Counted from the stretch's first letter, positions 18,053 to 24,563 are shown. The stretch is 40,598 nt of DNA from Nitrososphaerota archaeon (GCA_013288145.1 JABDCJ010000016.1:1-40598), one strand, 5' to 3'. The notes: a model not told the origin generated them from the sequence alone. Numbers and translations: made by a program.

Positions 18053-18670
18053 GTGAACTTGGCAACCCCAAAAAGAGACAAGGAATTTCTGATTTCGGAA
18101 CTCGGTAAAACTTTTCTCAAAACCTCGGCCTTCAGAATCGGAGATTTCAAGACCGCAAAGGGAACCAAAACTCCCTATTACATTGATCTCAGCCGGGTCA
18201 GTAGCTTTCCTAATGCTTTTTCCCTGGCTATTGATTGTCTCGATTTCGGGCTTGAGGAGATTTCGCGAAAAAACAGTGTGGATGCGATTTGCGGAATCCC
18301 GATCACAGGACTCGTTTTCAGCGCCGTAATAGCAGCGAAGCATTCAAAGCCCCTCTTTTACTCGCCGCCCGACCAGGAACATAAAATCGTCGGTGTGCTC
18401 TCTCCTGGGGCGGGCGTCGTTCTGATCGATGACGTTTCCGAGACCGGAAAATCGATCATCTCCGCGACGAGCGCGATCAGAGCAAATGGCGGAGTAGTCA
18501 GCGATGCTCTAACTCTTGTCGACAGATCCGAAGAGGCAAGAGAAGAACTGCAGAAGATTGGCGTTGAATTACACTGTTTTACTACGGTACACGAACTTGC
18601 AAAGAAACTGAAAGATAACCTAGCTCTGTCAGAAGAGGAAGAAGAACTATTGGAAAACGAGATAATCTAA
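18053..18670 (+). CDS. pyrE: Orotate phosphoribosyltransferase
   Basis: PyrE makes orotidine monophosphate from orotate and PRPP in pyrimidine synthesis. The 205-residue protein has the PRPP-binding motif VVLIDDVSETGKS (122-134), the GIPITGLVFSAVIA segment (81-94) and the TPYYIDLSR orotate-side strand (40-48). Start is GTG at 18053; there is no ATG in frame nearby. The acidic C-terminal tail LALSEEEEELLENEII is unusual-looking but short. Its last 4 bases overlap the end of tbp on the other strand. Confidence 0.9.
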   Translation: MNLATPKRDKEFLISELGKTFLKTSAFRIGDFKTAKGTKTPYYIDLSRVSSFPNAFSLAIDCLDFGLEEISRKNSVDAICGIPITGLVFSAVIAAKHSKPLFYSPPDQEHKIVGVLSPGAGVVLIDDVSETGKSIISATSAIRANGGVVSDALTLVDRSEEAREELQKIGVELHCFTTVHELAKKLKDNLALSEEEEELLENEII

Positions 18671-19227
18671 GCGTATATCATTAGCCCTTTCTGCTCGAGA
18701 GTTACGTGTAGATTGTTGACGGCGCGATATACTTCTGTCTCCTTTTTTGCTCCGGTGCAAACGAGTTTTCCCGATGCAAAGAGAAGTATGACTGTTTTCG
18801 GATCTGCCATCCTATGGATCAGGCCAGGAAACTGCTCGGGCTCGTACATTGATTTCGGTAACTGTCTGGCGGCTTCCTCCAGATGCACTTTTCCTCCGAG
18901 CGAAGCAGAAGCCACGATGTTTTGTATGTCAATTACAGGATCGTTTCTGATGTCGATGCTTCCCTTTCGCAGTTTTTGAACCACGGTTTTTACTGCCTTT
19001 ACTGCTTGCTCTTCCGATTTTGCTCCTGTGCAAACCATCTTTCCCGAACTGAAGATCAGGGTTGCAGTTTTAGGTACCTTCAATCGAAATACAAGGCCCG
19101 GAAATTGATCAGGATGATATTCAACGTCAGAAAACGAGCGTGTTATCTGATTAAGATCAACTGTCTGGCTGATGCTCGCCGATGCTACGACGTTCTCGAT
19201 GCTGATCAGTGCTTTAGTTTGAGGCAA
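18667..19227 (-). CDS. tbp: TATA-binding protein
   Basis: TBP nucleates archaeal transcription by bending the TATA box. The 186-residue protein is the classical saddle made of two direct repeats: ENVVASASIS with QFPGLVFRL and GKMVCTGAK (11-70), then QNIVASASLG with QFPGLIHRM and GKLVCTGAK (102-161). The short acidic archaeal tail is absent; it ends GLMIYA. The start is TTG at 19227, and the TATA-like box at 19251-19262 would give an almost leaderless transcript. An inserted element begins only about 6 bases beyond that box. It ends in TAG. Confidence 0.96.
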   Translation of the reverse strand: MPQTKALISIENVVASASISQTVDLNQITRSFSDVEYHPDQFPGLVFRLKVPKTATLIFSSGKMVCTGAKSEEQAVKAVKTVVQKLRKGSIDIRNDPVIDIQNIVASASLGGKVHLEEAARQLPKSMYEPEQFPGLIHRMADPKTVILLFASGKLVCTGAKKETEVYRAVNNLHVTLEQKGLMIYA

Positions 19228-19250
19228 CTGAGTATATAGTGCTTTTAAAG

Positions 19251-19262
19251 CTTATATTTAAA
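19251..19262 (-). promoter_or_regulatory. Probable tbp TATA box
   Basis: On the minus strand this reads TTTAAATATAAG, a good archaeal TATA box. Its centre is about 29 bases from the TTG start, which fits a leaderless transcript. A second AT-rich block CTTTAAAAGC (complement of 19241-19250) is too close to the start to serve. The left end of the inserted element lies 6-15 bases upstream of this box, so the TFB-recognition element may be partly supplied by the duplicated target sequence. Confidence 0.55.
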
Positions 19263-19267
19263 TAAAG

Positions 19268-19276
19268 ACGCTTGCC
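19268..19276. repeat. Left copy of 9-base target site duplication
   Basis: ACGCTTGCC stands immediately outside the left GGTTCTTTCGC end and is identical to the copy at 24555-24563. Such duplications are made by staggered cutting of the target during transposition; the perfect match suggests a fairly recent or well-preserved insertion. Confidence 0.8.
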
Positions 19277-19338
19277 GGTTCTTTCGCTTTGACGGGACAT
19301 TGATCCGAATCCTGTTTCTGTCAATAATCGGGACATAA
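19277..19338 (+). repeat. Left terminal inverted repeat with subterminal GGGACAT repeats
   Basis: The terminal GGTTCTTTCGC is followed by GGGACAT at 19294-19300 and a second GGGACAT at 19330-19336 embedded in TCAATAATCGGGACATAA. The 36-base spacing equals that at the right end. Repeated motifs at fixed spacing inside an inverted end are typical transposase binding sites. A loose third copy of GGTTCTTTC lies at 19392-19400. Confidence 0.75.
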
Positions 19339-19459
19339 AAAAAGTCCTTACGATTTCGAGGAGATTTTCTCTATTAATTAATGAAAAAAAAGGTTCTTTC
19401 AAGTTGTCGTCAACTGGCAGGCGGCCCAGAACTGGATGATCATTTTCGGATATTCCGGG

Positions 19460-19477
19460 GGAGCTTTCGGGGGCTCC
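19460..19477 (-). terminator. Hairpin just after the aspartic protease gene
   Basis: GGAGC and GCTCC form a 5-base stem around an 8-base loop directly after the TAA stop of the operon's last gene. It could act as a transcript-end structure; no U-run follows, so the terminator call is weak. Confidence 0.3.
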
Positions 19478-19930
19478 TTAACTAAGATCTTCGACAGTTT
19501 TCAATAGTATTAGTTTTTTTTGAGGCCCACTAAAGAGAGCATCATAATTGCCCAAATATCCATGGCCGATTACAACGACTTTCTCATCCTGTTCTCTTTC
19601 TTTCTCGTCTTCTTCTGTTAGCTGTACTTCAGATAATTCATCCTCTGCAACTTTAAACGGAGTATCGGGATCCAAAACCAAAAGGCGAATGGTAGCCGGT
19701 TCTTCTCCAATTTTGACATGAACATCTCGATAAATGTCACTACCGATTATTCTATTGTCACCTAACATAATCGGTTCGGGGCTATCGTTTTCTTTTTCCC
19801 AATTTTCCAAATTGATTCCATGAAGTGCAACTTGTCGTTTTGTTAGTACTAAACCACCCGTACAACCGGTGTCTGCCAAAGCTGTCAATGATTTTGACGT
19901 GCCAGCGTGGTCTAACTCAAGAGTGACCAA
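19478..19930 (-). CDS. Retropepsin-like aspartic protease, reading frame joined to the upstream gene through a TAG
   Basis: The catalytic motif ALADTGCTGGLVLTK (about residues 16-30) is the D-T-G active site of clan AA proteases, which act as dimers with one Asp from each subunit. A later IGHGYLGNYDALF segment fits the second conserved G-x-L strand region. The only usual start codon is TTG at 19930, but in-frame codons upstream (back to the TAG at 20033-20035) encode NARNQRYENIIIPLVTLEL, where the first strand of the fold is expected. No ATG, GTG or TTG lies in that stretch. So the protein is either made by readthrough of the TAG, starts at a non-standard codon, or has been broken by a nonsense change. 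It ends TAA. Confidence 0.75.
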   Translation of the reverse strand: MVTLELDHAGTSKSLTALADTGCTGGLVLTKRQVALHGINLENWEKENDSPEPIMLGDNRIIGSDIYRDVHVKIGEEPATIRLLVLDPDTPFKVAEDELSEVQLTEEDEKEREQDEKVVVIGHGYLGNYDALFSGPQKKLILLKTVEDLS

Positions 19931-20032
19931 AGGGATGATGATATTTTCATATCTTTGATTTCGAGCGTTTGGATAGTCAAAAGAACAGAAGACCTCTGTC
20001 CTATTTTCTTCCCCTTCTATAGAAGCATCACC

Positions 20033-20506
20033 CTAGAGACGGAAAAGGTATCTCTGTCCAACTCTTCTAAAGTAAAATTGTTTTTTCCCAGTTTTGTCAA
20101 TGGCTTGTTGACGTGCTTCATCAATAGTATCGCCCACGCCTACCACTTGTCCTATTTCTTTGTCAATAGCAACATATTTTCCTCTAAGACTTTCGAGCTG
20201 AGGACGAAGTTTTGCATAGACAGCTTCGGCGCTAGTCATAACTGCAGGTCGTCGCTGTTTAGACAATACGTTAAGTTCAGCTTTGACATCTGATAACTCG
20301 GCCCTTAGCCTAGAATTTTCTTGAAAGAGGCTATAGAGGGTGACTTCTGATCTACTGTACTGTTTCTGAAGAGATTTTACTTGTGCTCTCAGTGATTCGA
20401 TAACGCTGGGCGGAGAATGAGTCCAAAAACTTTTGTCAGTTAGATCCTCATCAAGTCGAGGACGACTAACGTATATTTGACCCTCATGTGGAGGCAATTT
20501 CGACAC
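20033..20506 (-). CDS. Coiled-coil protein with DUF5678-like C-terminus
   Basis: The 157-residue protein starts at GTG 20506, overlapping the preceding gene by 23 bases. Residues 37-82 form a heptad-like coiled coil (SLRAQVKSLQKQYSRSEV, then LRAELSDVKAELNVLSKQ). The C-terminus, LRGKYVAIDKEIGQVVGVGDTIDEA followed by KKQFYFRRVGQRYLFRL, resembles the small DUF5678 domain, which I recall being found next to aspartic proteases in prokaryotes. Its TAG stop (20033-20035) is in the same frame as the downstream protease, giving a combined frame of 342 codons with one amber at codon 158. The function is unknown; a scaffold or substrate presenter for the protease is inference. Confidence 0.7.
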   Translation of the reverse strand: MSKLPPHEGQIYVSRPRLDEDLTDKSFWTHSPPSVIESLRAQVKSLQKQYSRSEVTLYSLFQENSRLRAELSDVKAELNVLSKQRRPAVMTSAEAVYAKLRPQLESLRGKYVAIDKEIGQVVGVGDTIDEARQQAIDKTGKKQFYFRRVGQRYLFRL

Positions 20507-21173
20507 CTAGCGAGTGAATCATTTCGTCGCCCACCTTATTTAGCTTTTGACTGAATTTTGAGATGTAGTCGTATGGGGGTTCTTTCGCCTCAATATGAGA
20601 AACGATCTCAAGATTGCTTGTCTTAGGAGAATCAGCAAAGGTCACTCCTACATCCATCTCTTGAATATTAGCAAAAAATGCCAATATGATGGGTTTCATC
20701 GTTGTCTTCAGTTTTGAATTAAGATCGCTTATTCCGGATGGGTTGATGAATCTTGGAAACATGGTATCCTTAAGGACGTATTTTATTGACACAGAGGTAT
20801 CGCATTCTTTTACTTTGACACCCGGACGGCTCGTTGCAAATCCCAGAATCTTGCTGGAAAAATCATTGACAGAAAGAAGTAGTTCTTGACTAGGATTTTT
20901 CACAAATTGAACAACAAAATGGATCTCAGAGCCCACCCAAGTATGTAATCTTACAATCTCTGATTCCAGAGTAATTGAATGATGTTCCTGATCATACTTC
21001 AGCTCTATCGGCTCGGGATTTTTTGAGAAAAAATCCTTTATTTGCTCAAATAGATCTCGATTTAGTTCGGAGTGTTTTTCTTTGGGCTCGGGATCGAGCT
21101 CCACATCATAATGCACTTCAATAAAATAACTGTCTTCATCGGAAGATGGAAAACTTGTTTGATAAGCCGACAA
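20484..21173 (-). CDS. Hypothetical protein, first gene of the protease operon
   Basis: The 229-residue protein begins at TTG 21173 and overlaps the next gene by 23 bases, so it is surely co-translated with it. The sequence alternates strands and helices (YFIEVHYDVEL; IVRLHTWVGSEIHFVVQFVK; VGVTFADS) and has no membrane segment, no cysteine cluster and no motif I recognise. A promoter-like box lies 32-42 bases upstream. Since it leads an operon containing an aspartic protease inside a mobile element, it may be part of a cargo function. Nothing more specific can be said. Confidence 0.7.
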   Translation of the reverse strand: MSAYQTSFPSSDEDSYFIEVHYDVELDPEPKEKHSELNRDLFEQIKDFFSKNPEPIELKYDQEHHSITLESEIVRLHTWVGSEIHFVVQFVKNPSQELLLSVNDFSSKILGFATSRPGVKVKECDTSVSIKYVLKDTMFPRFINPSGISDLNSKLKTTMKPIILAFFANIQEMDVGVTFADSPKTSNLEIVSHIEAKEPPYDYISKFSQKLNKVGDEMIHSLGVEIAST

Positions 21174-21204
21174 GACACAAGCTTAATTCAGGCAAGAGAG
21201 GGCC

Positions 21205-21215
21205 GATTATTTAAG
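21205..21215 (-). promoter_or_regulatory. TATA-like box for the three-gene protease operon
   Basis: On the minus strand this reads CTTAAATAATC. The expected transcript start is near 21184, about 10 bases before the TTG at 21173. It shows the cargo operon has its own promoter rather than reading through from the transposase gene. Confidence 0.5.
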
Positions 21216-21269
21216 GAGTTTTGAGCGAATCTGCGCGAACGAAGCCCCCTAAATCATGGTCTGAGTATT

Positions 21270-22406
21270 TTATTGTCTAGAAGCATTTTCTATTAGGGTC
21301 TTCCACTTGTTTTCCCCGTTCACAACTATTCCAGCCATCTCCGCTGGTGTCTTTTCATCTTTGTGTGCCATATGTCCTTTGATGTAATTGTGATAGATCT
21401 GAAAGCCTTTGAACACCGGACTCTCCATAGATTTCAAGCCCCGGAAAGTTTTCTCTCTGTCGCGTACCTCTCCATTCATTCTCTCCATCTTGTTGTTATG
21501 TCTCTCTCCGTCAAAGGTAATGTCCCGGATATGTTTTGTCTGTTCATCTTGCGGTAGTCTGCGAACGTGGAAAACATTTCTCGTAGCCTCTGCAAAATTT
21601 GGAGCTCCGTCTGATATGATGGAAGTGGGATTCTTTCCGGCGATTCTCTGACCTTCTCGGAACATTGGTTTTACGTCCGAAGTCCCTTTGGTTTCTGAAA
21701 CTTGTTGCGAAATCCAGAACCTAGTTTCATCATCCATGAGTGCAAAAAGGTACTTCATGTTTCCCCGGACTTTAACATAGAGTTCATCTGTTCTCCAAGC
21801 ATTACCGACTTGAGGCTGGAGCTTGTCAGTGTAGTTTTCCATCAGCGAGATGTATTTCTTTATCCATTTGTGGATTGTTTGATAACACACATCAGTGCCG
21901 AGCAATTTCAGCGAGTCTCTTGTGTGTCTCAATGACTCCCCGCCAAAGTAAAGTTGCATAGCACTCGTTATCGCCTTTGGATTATGTTTCATGCGTTCAA
22001 AGCCGAGATTAATGGTAAAGCGGTTAGCACAATTCTTGCACGAAAAACGCTGAATATCGCCGTACTTATTATGGCGGATTCCATGTTTTACTATCTGGTC
22101 TGATTTGCACTTAGGGCAATTAGAAACATTAATCGGTTCGATAACAACTTCCTTCTTAACGAGCCGTCTGATTTGAAAGGAATATTCGACTGCCCAGATA
22201 TGCTTACACTTGACTCCCCGGTACTTCTGATCCGGACAGTTGCAAATCCAGCCTCTTTCGGTAGAATCAATTTGGTAAATTTCGCGTGTCCTTTGGCTAG
22301 CTACTTTGTAACAAGTTTCATCCAGTCTAGTTACAGCTCCGAATTTCTCGGCGATCTCTTTTCCCTTTACGGCTCGGATTTCTAGGTTGTTTGTTTGTGG
22401 TATCAT
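21270..22406 (-). CDS. DDE transposase with SWIM zinc finger and zinc ribbon (IS240/IS6-like core)
   Basis: Counted from the longest frame (ATG 22427), a SWIM finger uses C62, C64, C74 and H76; a zinc ribbon uses C104, C107, C130 and C133. An HTH-like region covers about 150-195 and the DDE core includes D214 (WRTDELYVKV), D273 (ISDGAPNF) and a Glu in NNKMERMNGE (E315 most likely). The core resembles IS240/IS6-type enzymes; the N-terminal SWIM is an extra. I chose ATG 22406 because the TATA-like box at 22443-22450 places the transcript start near 22420 and the first ATG lies inside a repeat. No inverted repeats directly hug this gene; the nearest convincing ends are those of the whole element. 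Confidence 0.88.
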   Translation of the reverse strand: MIPQTNNLEIRAVKGKEIAEKFGAVTRLDETCYKVASQRTREIYQIDSTERGWICNCPDQKYRGVKCKHIWAVEYSFQIRRLVKKEVVIEPINVSNCPKCKSDQIVKHGIRHNKYGDIQRFSCKNCANRFTINLGFERMKHNPKAITSAMQLYFGGESLRHTRDSLKLLGTDVCYQTIHKWIKKYISLMENYTDKLQPQVGNAWRTDELYVKVRGNMKYLFALMDDETRFWISQQVSETKGTSDVKPMFREGQRIAGKNPTSIISDGAPNFAEATRNVFHVRRLPQDEQTKHIRDITFDGERHNNKMERMNGEVRDREKTFRGLKSMESPVFKGFQIYHNYIKGHMAHKDEKTPAEMAGIVVNGENKWKTLIENASRQ

Positions 22407-22527
22407 ATGCAACCAGTTGGTTTGCATATGGTATCATAGGGTTAATAAATGATATGGTATCATATTGCAACCGAAGGTTAGAGTATGGTATCACTTAAAT
22501 AGTTACAAATGATATCATATCGCAAAC
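22398..22527. promoter_or_regulatory. Five-copy repeat array between divergent promoters
   Basis: The motif TGGTATCATATNGCAACC recurs at 22398, 22429 (short), 22455, 22485 (short) and 22510, at steps of 31, 26, 30 and 25 bases. Copies 1 and 2 also form an inverted pair around CAGTTGG. The array covers the TATA-like boxes of the leftward transposase (22443-22450) and the rightward regulator (CTTAAATAG, 22494-22502) plus both likely transcript starts, and reaches into the first codons of each longest frame. That layout fits an operator for shared autoregulation, probably bound by the adjacent AbrB/winged-helix product. Confidence 0.7.
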
Positions 22528-22535
22528 TATCGAGC

Positions 22536-22967
22536 GTGAATTTAAGAGAAGTGAAACTTCAGAAAGTCAAGTCGTACAAACTTCCTAGCGGTCAGTATCA
22601 ATACAAGTACCTAGTTACAGTGCCGGAAACGGACATTCAGACGTTAGGATGGAAAGAAGGGATGGAGCTGGTTGACTCGGTCGATCCGGAAAAAACATCT
22701 CTCATTTTCAAGCCGGGAGAAAATCAACCGAAACCAAAGAGGCGCGTAATTTCAACGAAACTGACCTATGACCAATTCAAAACAAAAGTCAAGCAGACTT
22801 TGCAGTATCAAGATAATGGAATGACATGGACGCAAATCCGGGACAAGTTAGGACTTGATCAGGTTGTCCCAAACAACAAGTGGGTTAGACAGCTAGAGAA
22901 AGATATTGGACTTGAGCGGGTGAAGCAGAAAGACAATCAAGTTGTTTGGCGGGTTTTCCATGTCTAG
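22536..22967 (+). CDS. AbrB-like plus winged-helix DNA-binding regulator
   Basis: The N-terminal half (VKLQKVKSYKLPSGQYQYK then YLVTVPETDIQTLGWKEGMEL) has the swapped-hairpin AbrB pattern in which a small residue pair and the Gly-Trp-x-x-Gly turn are typical. The C-terminal half (TYDQFKTKVKQTLQ, then GMTWTQIRDKLGL, then WVRQLEKDIGLERV and a QVVWRV strand) fits a winged helix. An upstream ATG at 22509 lies within a repeat and downstream of the TATA box by too little; GTG at 22536 fits a transcript start near 22525. The last codons overlap the next ATG (ATGTCTAG), implying coupling. It probably controls the divergent pair of promoters in the element. Confidence 0.75.
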   Translation: MNLREVKLQKVKSYKLPSGQYQYKYLVTVPETDIQTLGWKEGMELVDSVDPEKTSLIFKPGENQPKPKRRVISTKLTYDQFKTKVKQTLQYQDNGMTWTQIRDKLGLDQVVPNNKWVRQLEKDIGLERVKQKDNQVVWRVFHV

Positions 22968-23703
22968 CGGCACTCGAAGGAAACCATTAGAAAAAATCGT
23001 TATGGATGATGTAATAGTACTGGGTAATGCGGTTCCGGATTTCATCAGCAACAACCGAACTTCAATTTGCACGGCTGGATATTCCCCTACTCATGGATTA
23101 ATCCGAATCTATCCAGTGCCGATTAATTCCGAAATGCATAGATGGAATATTGTCGAAGTACCGCTAGAAAGAAACCCGGCTGACACGCGGGTAGAAAGCT
23201 GGAAGATTCAGAATTCACGAACCGGATGGAATCGCATAAACTCGCAAATTCGACTTATAGGGAAGGTAAAGGAAGCTGATAGACCGCATATTCTCAAGTC
23301 CATAACCTCATCCTTTGGAGTCGATTGTGTACATGAGCTTAATCAGAAAAAACGAAGTTTGGGATTTGTTAGTCCCACAGTTGAGAACTATCGATTCGTG
23401 GAGAGGGACGATTACCAGCCGCCAAACCAAACTCTGTATGGCGGCACGGCATTTCTAACAATCAAGAACTATCGATACCAGCCAAGAATTCGTTATCGAT
23501 GCTCAAATTGCGAGTCAAAACGTGCGCATGATCAGCAGTCGGTAGAATGGGGGGTCTATGAGTGGATGAGAAAGAACCCAAACAAGAAAGATGAAGTTTG
23601 GAAGATTCTAGGCTTGACCGGTAGATCGGAGAATCCTAAGTTCTTAATCGGCAACCAAAAGCTTCACAGAACGTCCTTTCTGGTTATCACTGTTTTTCAT
23701 TAG
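22960..23703 (+). CDS. Conserved protein of unknown function, paired with DUF488
   Basis: Start ATG 22960 overlaps the regulator stop by 8 bases. The 247-residue protein has a distinctive N-terminus (SICTAGYSPTHGLIRIYPVP), a WNIVEVPLERN segment, a central VHELNQKKRSLGFVSP and a C-terminal GNQKLHRTSFLVITVF. It also carries a CSNC pair at about residue 190. From memory, proteins with this combination of ICTAG, RIYPVP and a C-terminal H-x-x-SF strand occur next to DUF488 genes in bacteria and archaea; that is recollection, not a search result. Its 3' end overlaps the DUF488 gene by 60 bases on the opposite strand. The role is unknown. Confidence 0.75.
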   Translation: MSSGTRRKPLEKIVMDDVIVLGNAVPDFISNNRTSICTAGYSPTHGLIRIYPVPINSEMHRWNIVEVPLERNPADTRVESWKIQNSRTGWNRINSQIRLIGKVKEADRPHILKSITSSFGVDCVHELNQKKRSLGFVSPTVENYRFVERDDYQPPNQTLYGGTAFLTIKNYRYQPRIRYRCSNCESKRAHDQQSVEWGVYEWMRKNPNKKDEVWKILGLTGRSENPKFLIGNQKLHRTSFLVITVFH

Positions 23704-24084
23704 CATTAGTTTCTTAGGATCGCGTATCAAGTCCATGATAATGTATCTATGGCACGGGACTCCGGGTTTCTCAAAACAAAGTAGGGTCATATTGTCCCAC
23801 TTCATATCATTGTGAAGTGCATTTATCGCCTCTAAGGAATCGATGTTTGTCGATAGCTCCGTGATCAGTCTTTCCTTAAACTGTTCCCAGTCTATCCTTT
23901 TTTCTTTGTAATCGAAAAGAAGTTCCGGACTAGGGGAGAGTTCTCTAATCCACTGATCGTAATGGTCTTTCTTAATGCCTCTGGGATGGTAGCGCGTTAT
24001 CAAATATCTAGCTCCGTCCTCTTCGAAGGCCGGCTCGAATATCGACTTTGTCCTAATGCTCAAAGTCTTTCGGCTCTCCGACAT
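23644..24084 (-). CDS. DUF488 family protein
   Basis: The 146-residue protein shows the DUF488 landmarks in order: an Arg-containing RYHPRG near residue 30, WIRELSPSPELL, IDWEQFKERLITEL, and the C-terminal TLLCFEKPGVPCHRYIIMDLI with its conserved C-F/Y-E-x(5)-CHR motif. The biochemical role of DUF488 is not established; the conserved Arg, Cys and His suggest an enzyme or nucleic-acid/nucleotide binder. It begins at ATG 24084 within the inserted element and is convergent with, and overlapping, the unknown gene at 22960. Confidence 0.85.
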   Translation of the reverse strand: MSESRKTLSIRTKSIFEPAFEEDGARYLITRYHPRGIKKDHYDQWIRELSPSPELLFDYKEKRIDWEQFKERLITELSTNIDSLEAINALHNDMKWDNMTLLCFEKPGVPCHRYIIMDLIRDPKKLMLMKNSDNQKGRSVKLLVAD

Positions 24085-24138
24085 ATCCAGATTATGCCGC
24101 TCTATATCGCTTTAACGCTATGCTATGAAAAATCGATT

Positions 24139-24444
24139 TTAACCAGTGTAGCCGGAATCCATAGTAAGCGTGATAATGTCAACGTGTCCACTATCATCTA
24201 CGTAAGGACGAAAGCAGTTATCGCATACTGAAAAATTCAGCCAGCCCTTTTCTCCTTTCGCTTTTCGGGGACTGTCATTTCTAAGCCACTGGCTAATTTT
24301 CACAACCGCCGGACAATCGCAAAAAATGCACGTATCATCTATTTGTCCGGGGACGGTGTCGTTAATTGGTTTTTTCGGTTGTGTCCCGCATTTTGGACAC
24401 TGTTCCAGTTCGGCATATTTCCTAGACCTGAAAATATCGACCAT
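24139..24444 (-). CDS. Small zinc-ribbon protein
   Basis: The 101-residue protein has three cysteine pairs: CPKC (16-19), CIFCDC (39-44) and CDNC (74-77), enough for one or two zinc sites. Between the last pairs is a positively charged stretch (NDSPRKAKGEKGW). The ATG at 24444 lies close to the third GGGACAT of the right element end, so its promoter would overlap that end. It precedes the DUF488 gene by 54 bases in the same direction. Function unknown; nucleic-acid binding is a reasonable guess. Confidence 0.7.
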   Translation of the reverse strand: MVDIFRSRKYAELEQCPKCGTQPKKPINDTVPGQIDDTCIFCDCPAVVKISQWLRNDSPRKAKGEKGWLNFSVCDNCFRPYVDDSGHVDIITLTMDSGYTG

Positions 24445-24457
24445 TTACCGGGCCCGT

Positions 24458-24554
24458 ATGTCCCGACTGAAGAAAAAGGTAAATCTTTTTCGTTATGTCC
24501 CGAAAATTGACACGGAGAAATTCTAGCCTTATGTCCCTAAGAGGCGAAAGAACC
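24458..24554 (-). repeat. Right terminal inverted repeat with three subterminal GGGACAT repeats
   Basis: Read on the minus strand from 24554: GGTTCTTTCGC, then GGGACAT copies at 24531-24537, 24495-24501 and 24458-24464, spaced 36 and 37 bases. The second is in TCAATTTTCGGGACATAA, 16 of 18 identical to the left-end counterpart. The third copy has no partner on the left, so the two ends are asymmetric, as in many transposons. Confidence 0.75.
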
Positions 24555-24563
24555 ACGCTTGCC
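24555..24563. repeat. Right copy of 9-base target site duplication
   Basis: ACGCTTGCC directly follows the right end GCGAAAGAACC and equals the left copy. Two further Gs follow, which by chance match the GG beginning the left end, so an 11-base reading cannot be fully excluded; the symmetrical ends make 9 the simplest reading. Confidence 0.8.

Larger units (their letters stand above)
19277..24554. mobile_element. 5.3-kb inserted element with inverted ends, target duplication and cargo genes
   Basis: Left end GGTTCTTTCGCTTTG and right end (minus strand) GGTTCTTTCGCCTCT match over the first 11 bases, then again at GGGACAT (24-base ends, 19 of 24 identical). Flanking the ends is a perfect 9-base direct repeat ACGCTTGCC at 19268-19276 and 24555-24563. 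Inside each end a second GGGACAT lies exactly 36 bases further in, within TCAATNNTCGGGACATAA. It contains a DDE transposase, a regulator with an iterated operator, a DUF488 gene, a zinc-ribbon gene and a DUF5678/aspartic-protease operon. No second transposase is present, so the SWIM-type DDE enzyme is the likely mover. The bounds are read directly; autonomy is inference. Confidence 0.8.

Noticed and set aside
19214..19402. 62-codon minus-strand frame at the left end of the element
   Set aside because: Runs through the inverted end and the tbp promoter; no coding character.
21174..22530. A stand-alone insertion sequence tightly around the transposase
   Set aside because: No matching inverted ends or short direct repeats were found next to the gene; the repeats on its 5' side form a tandem operator-like array with no partner on the 3' side.
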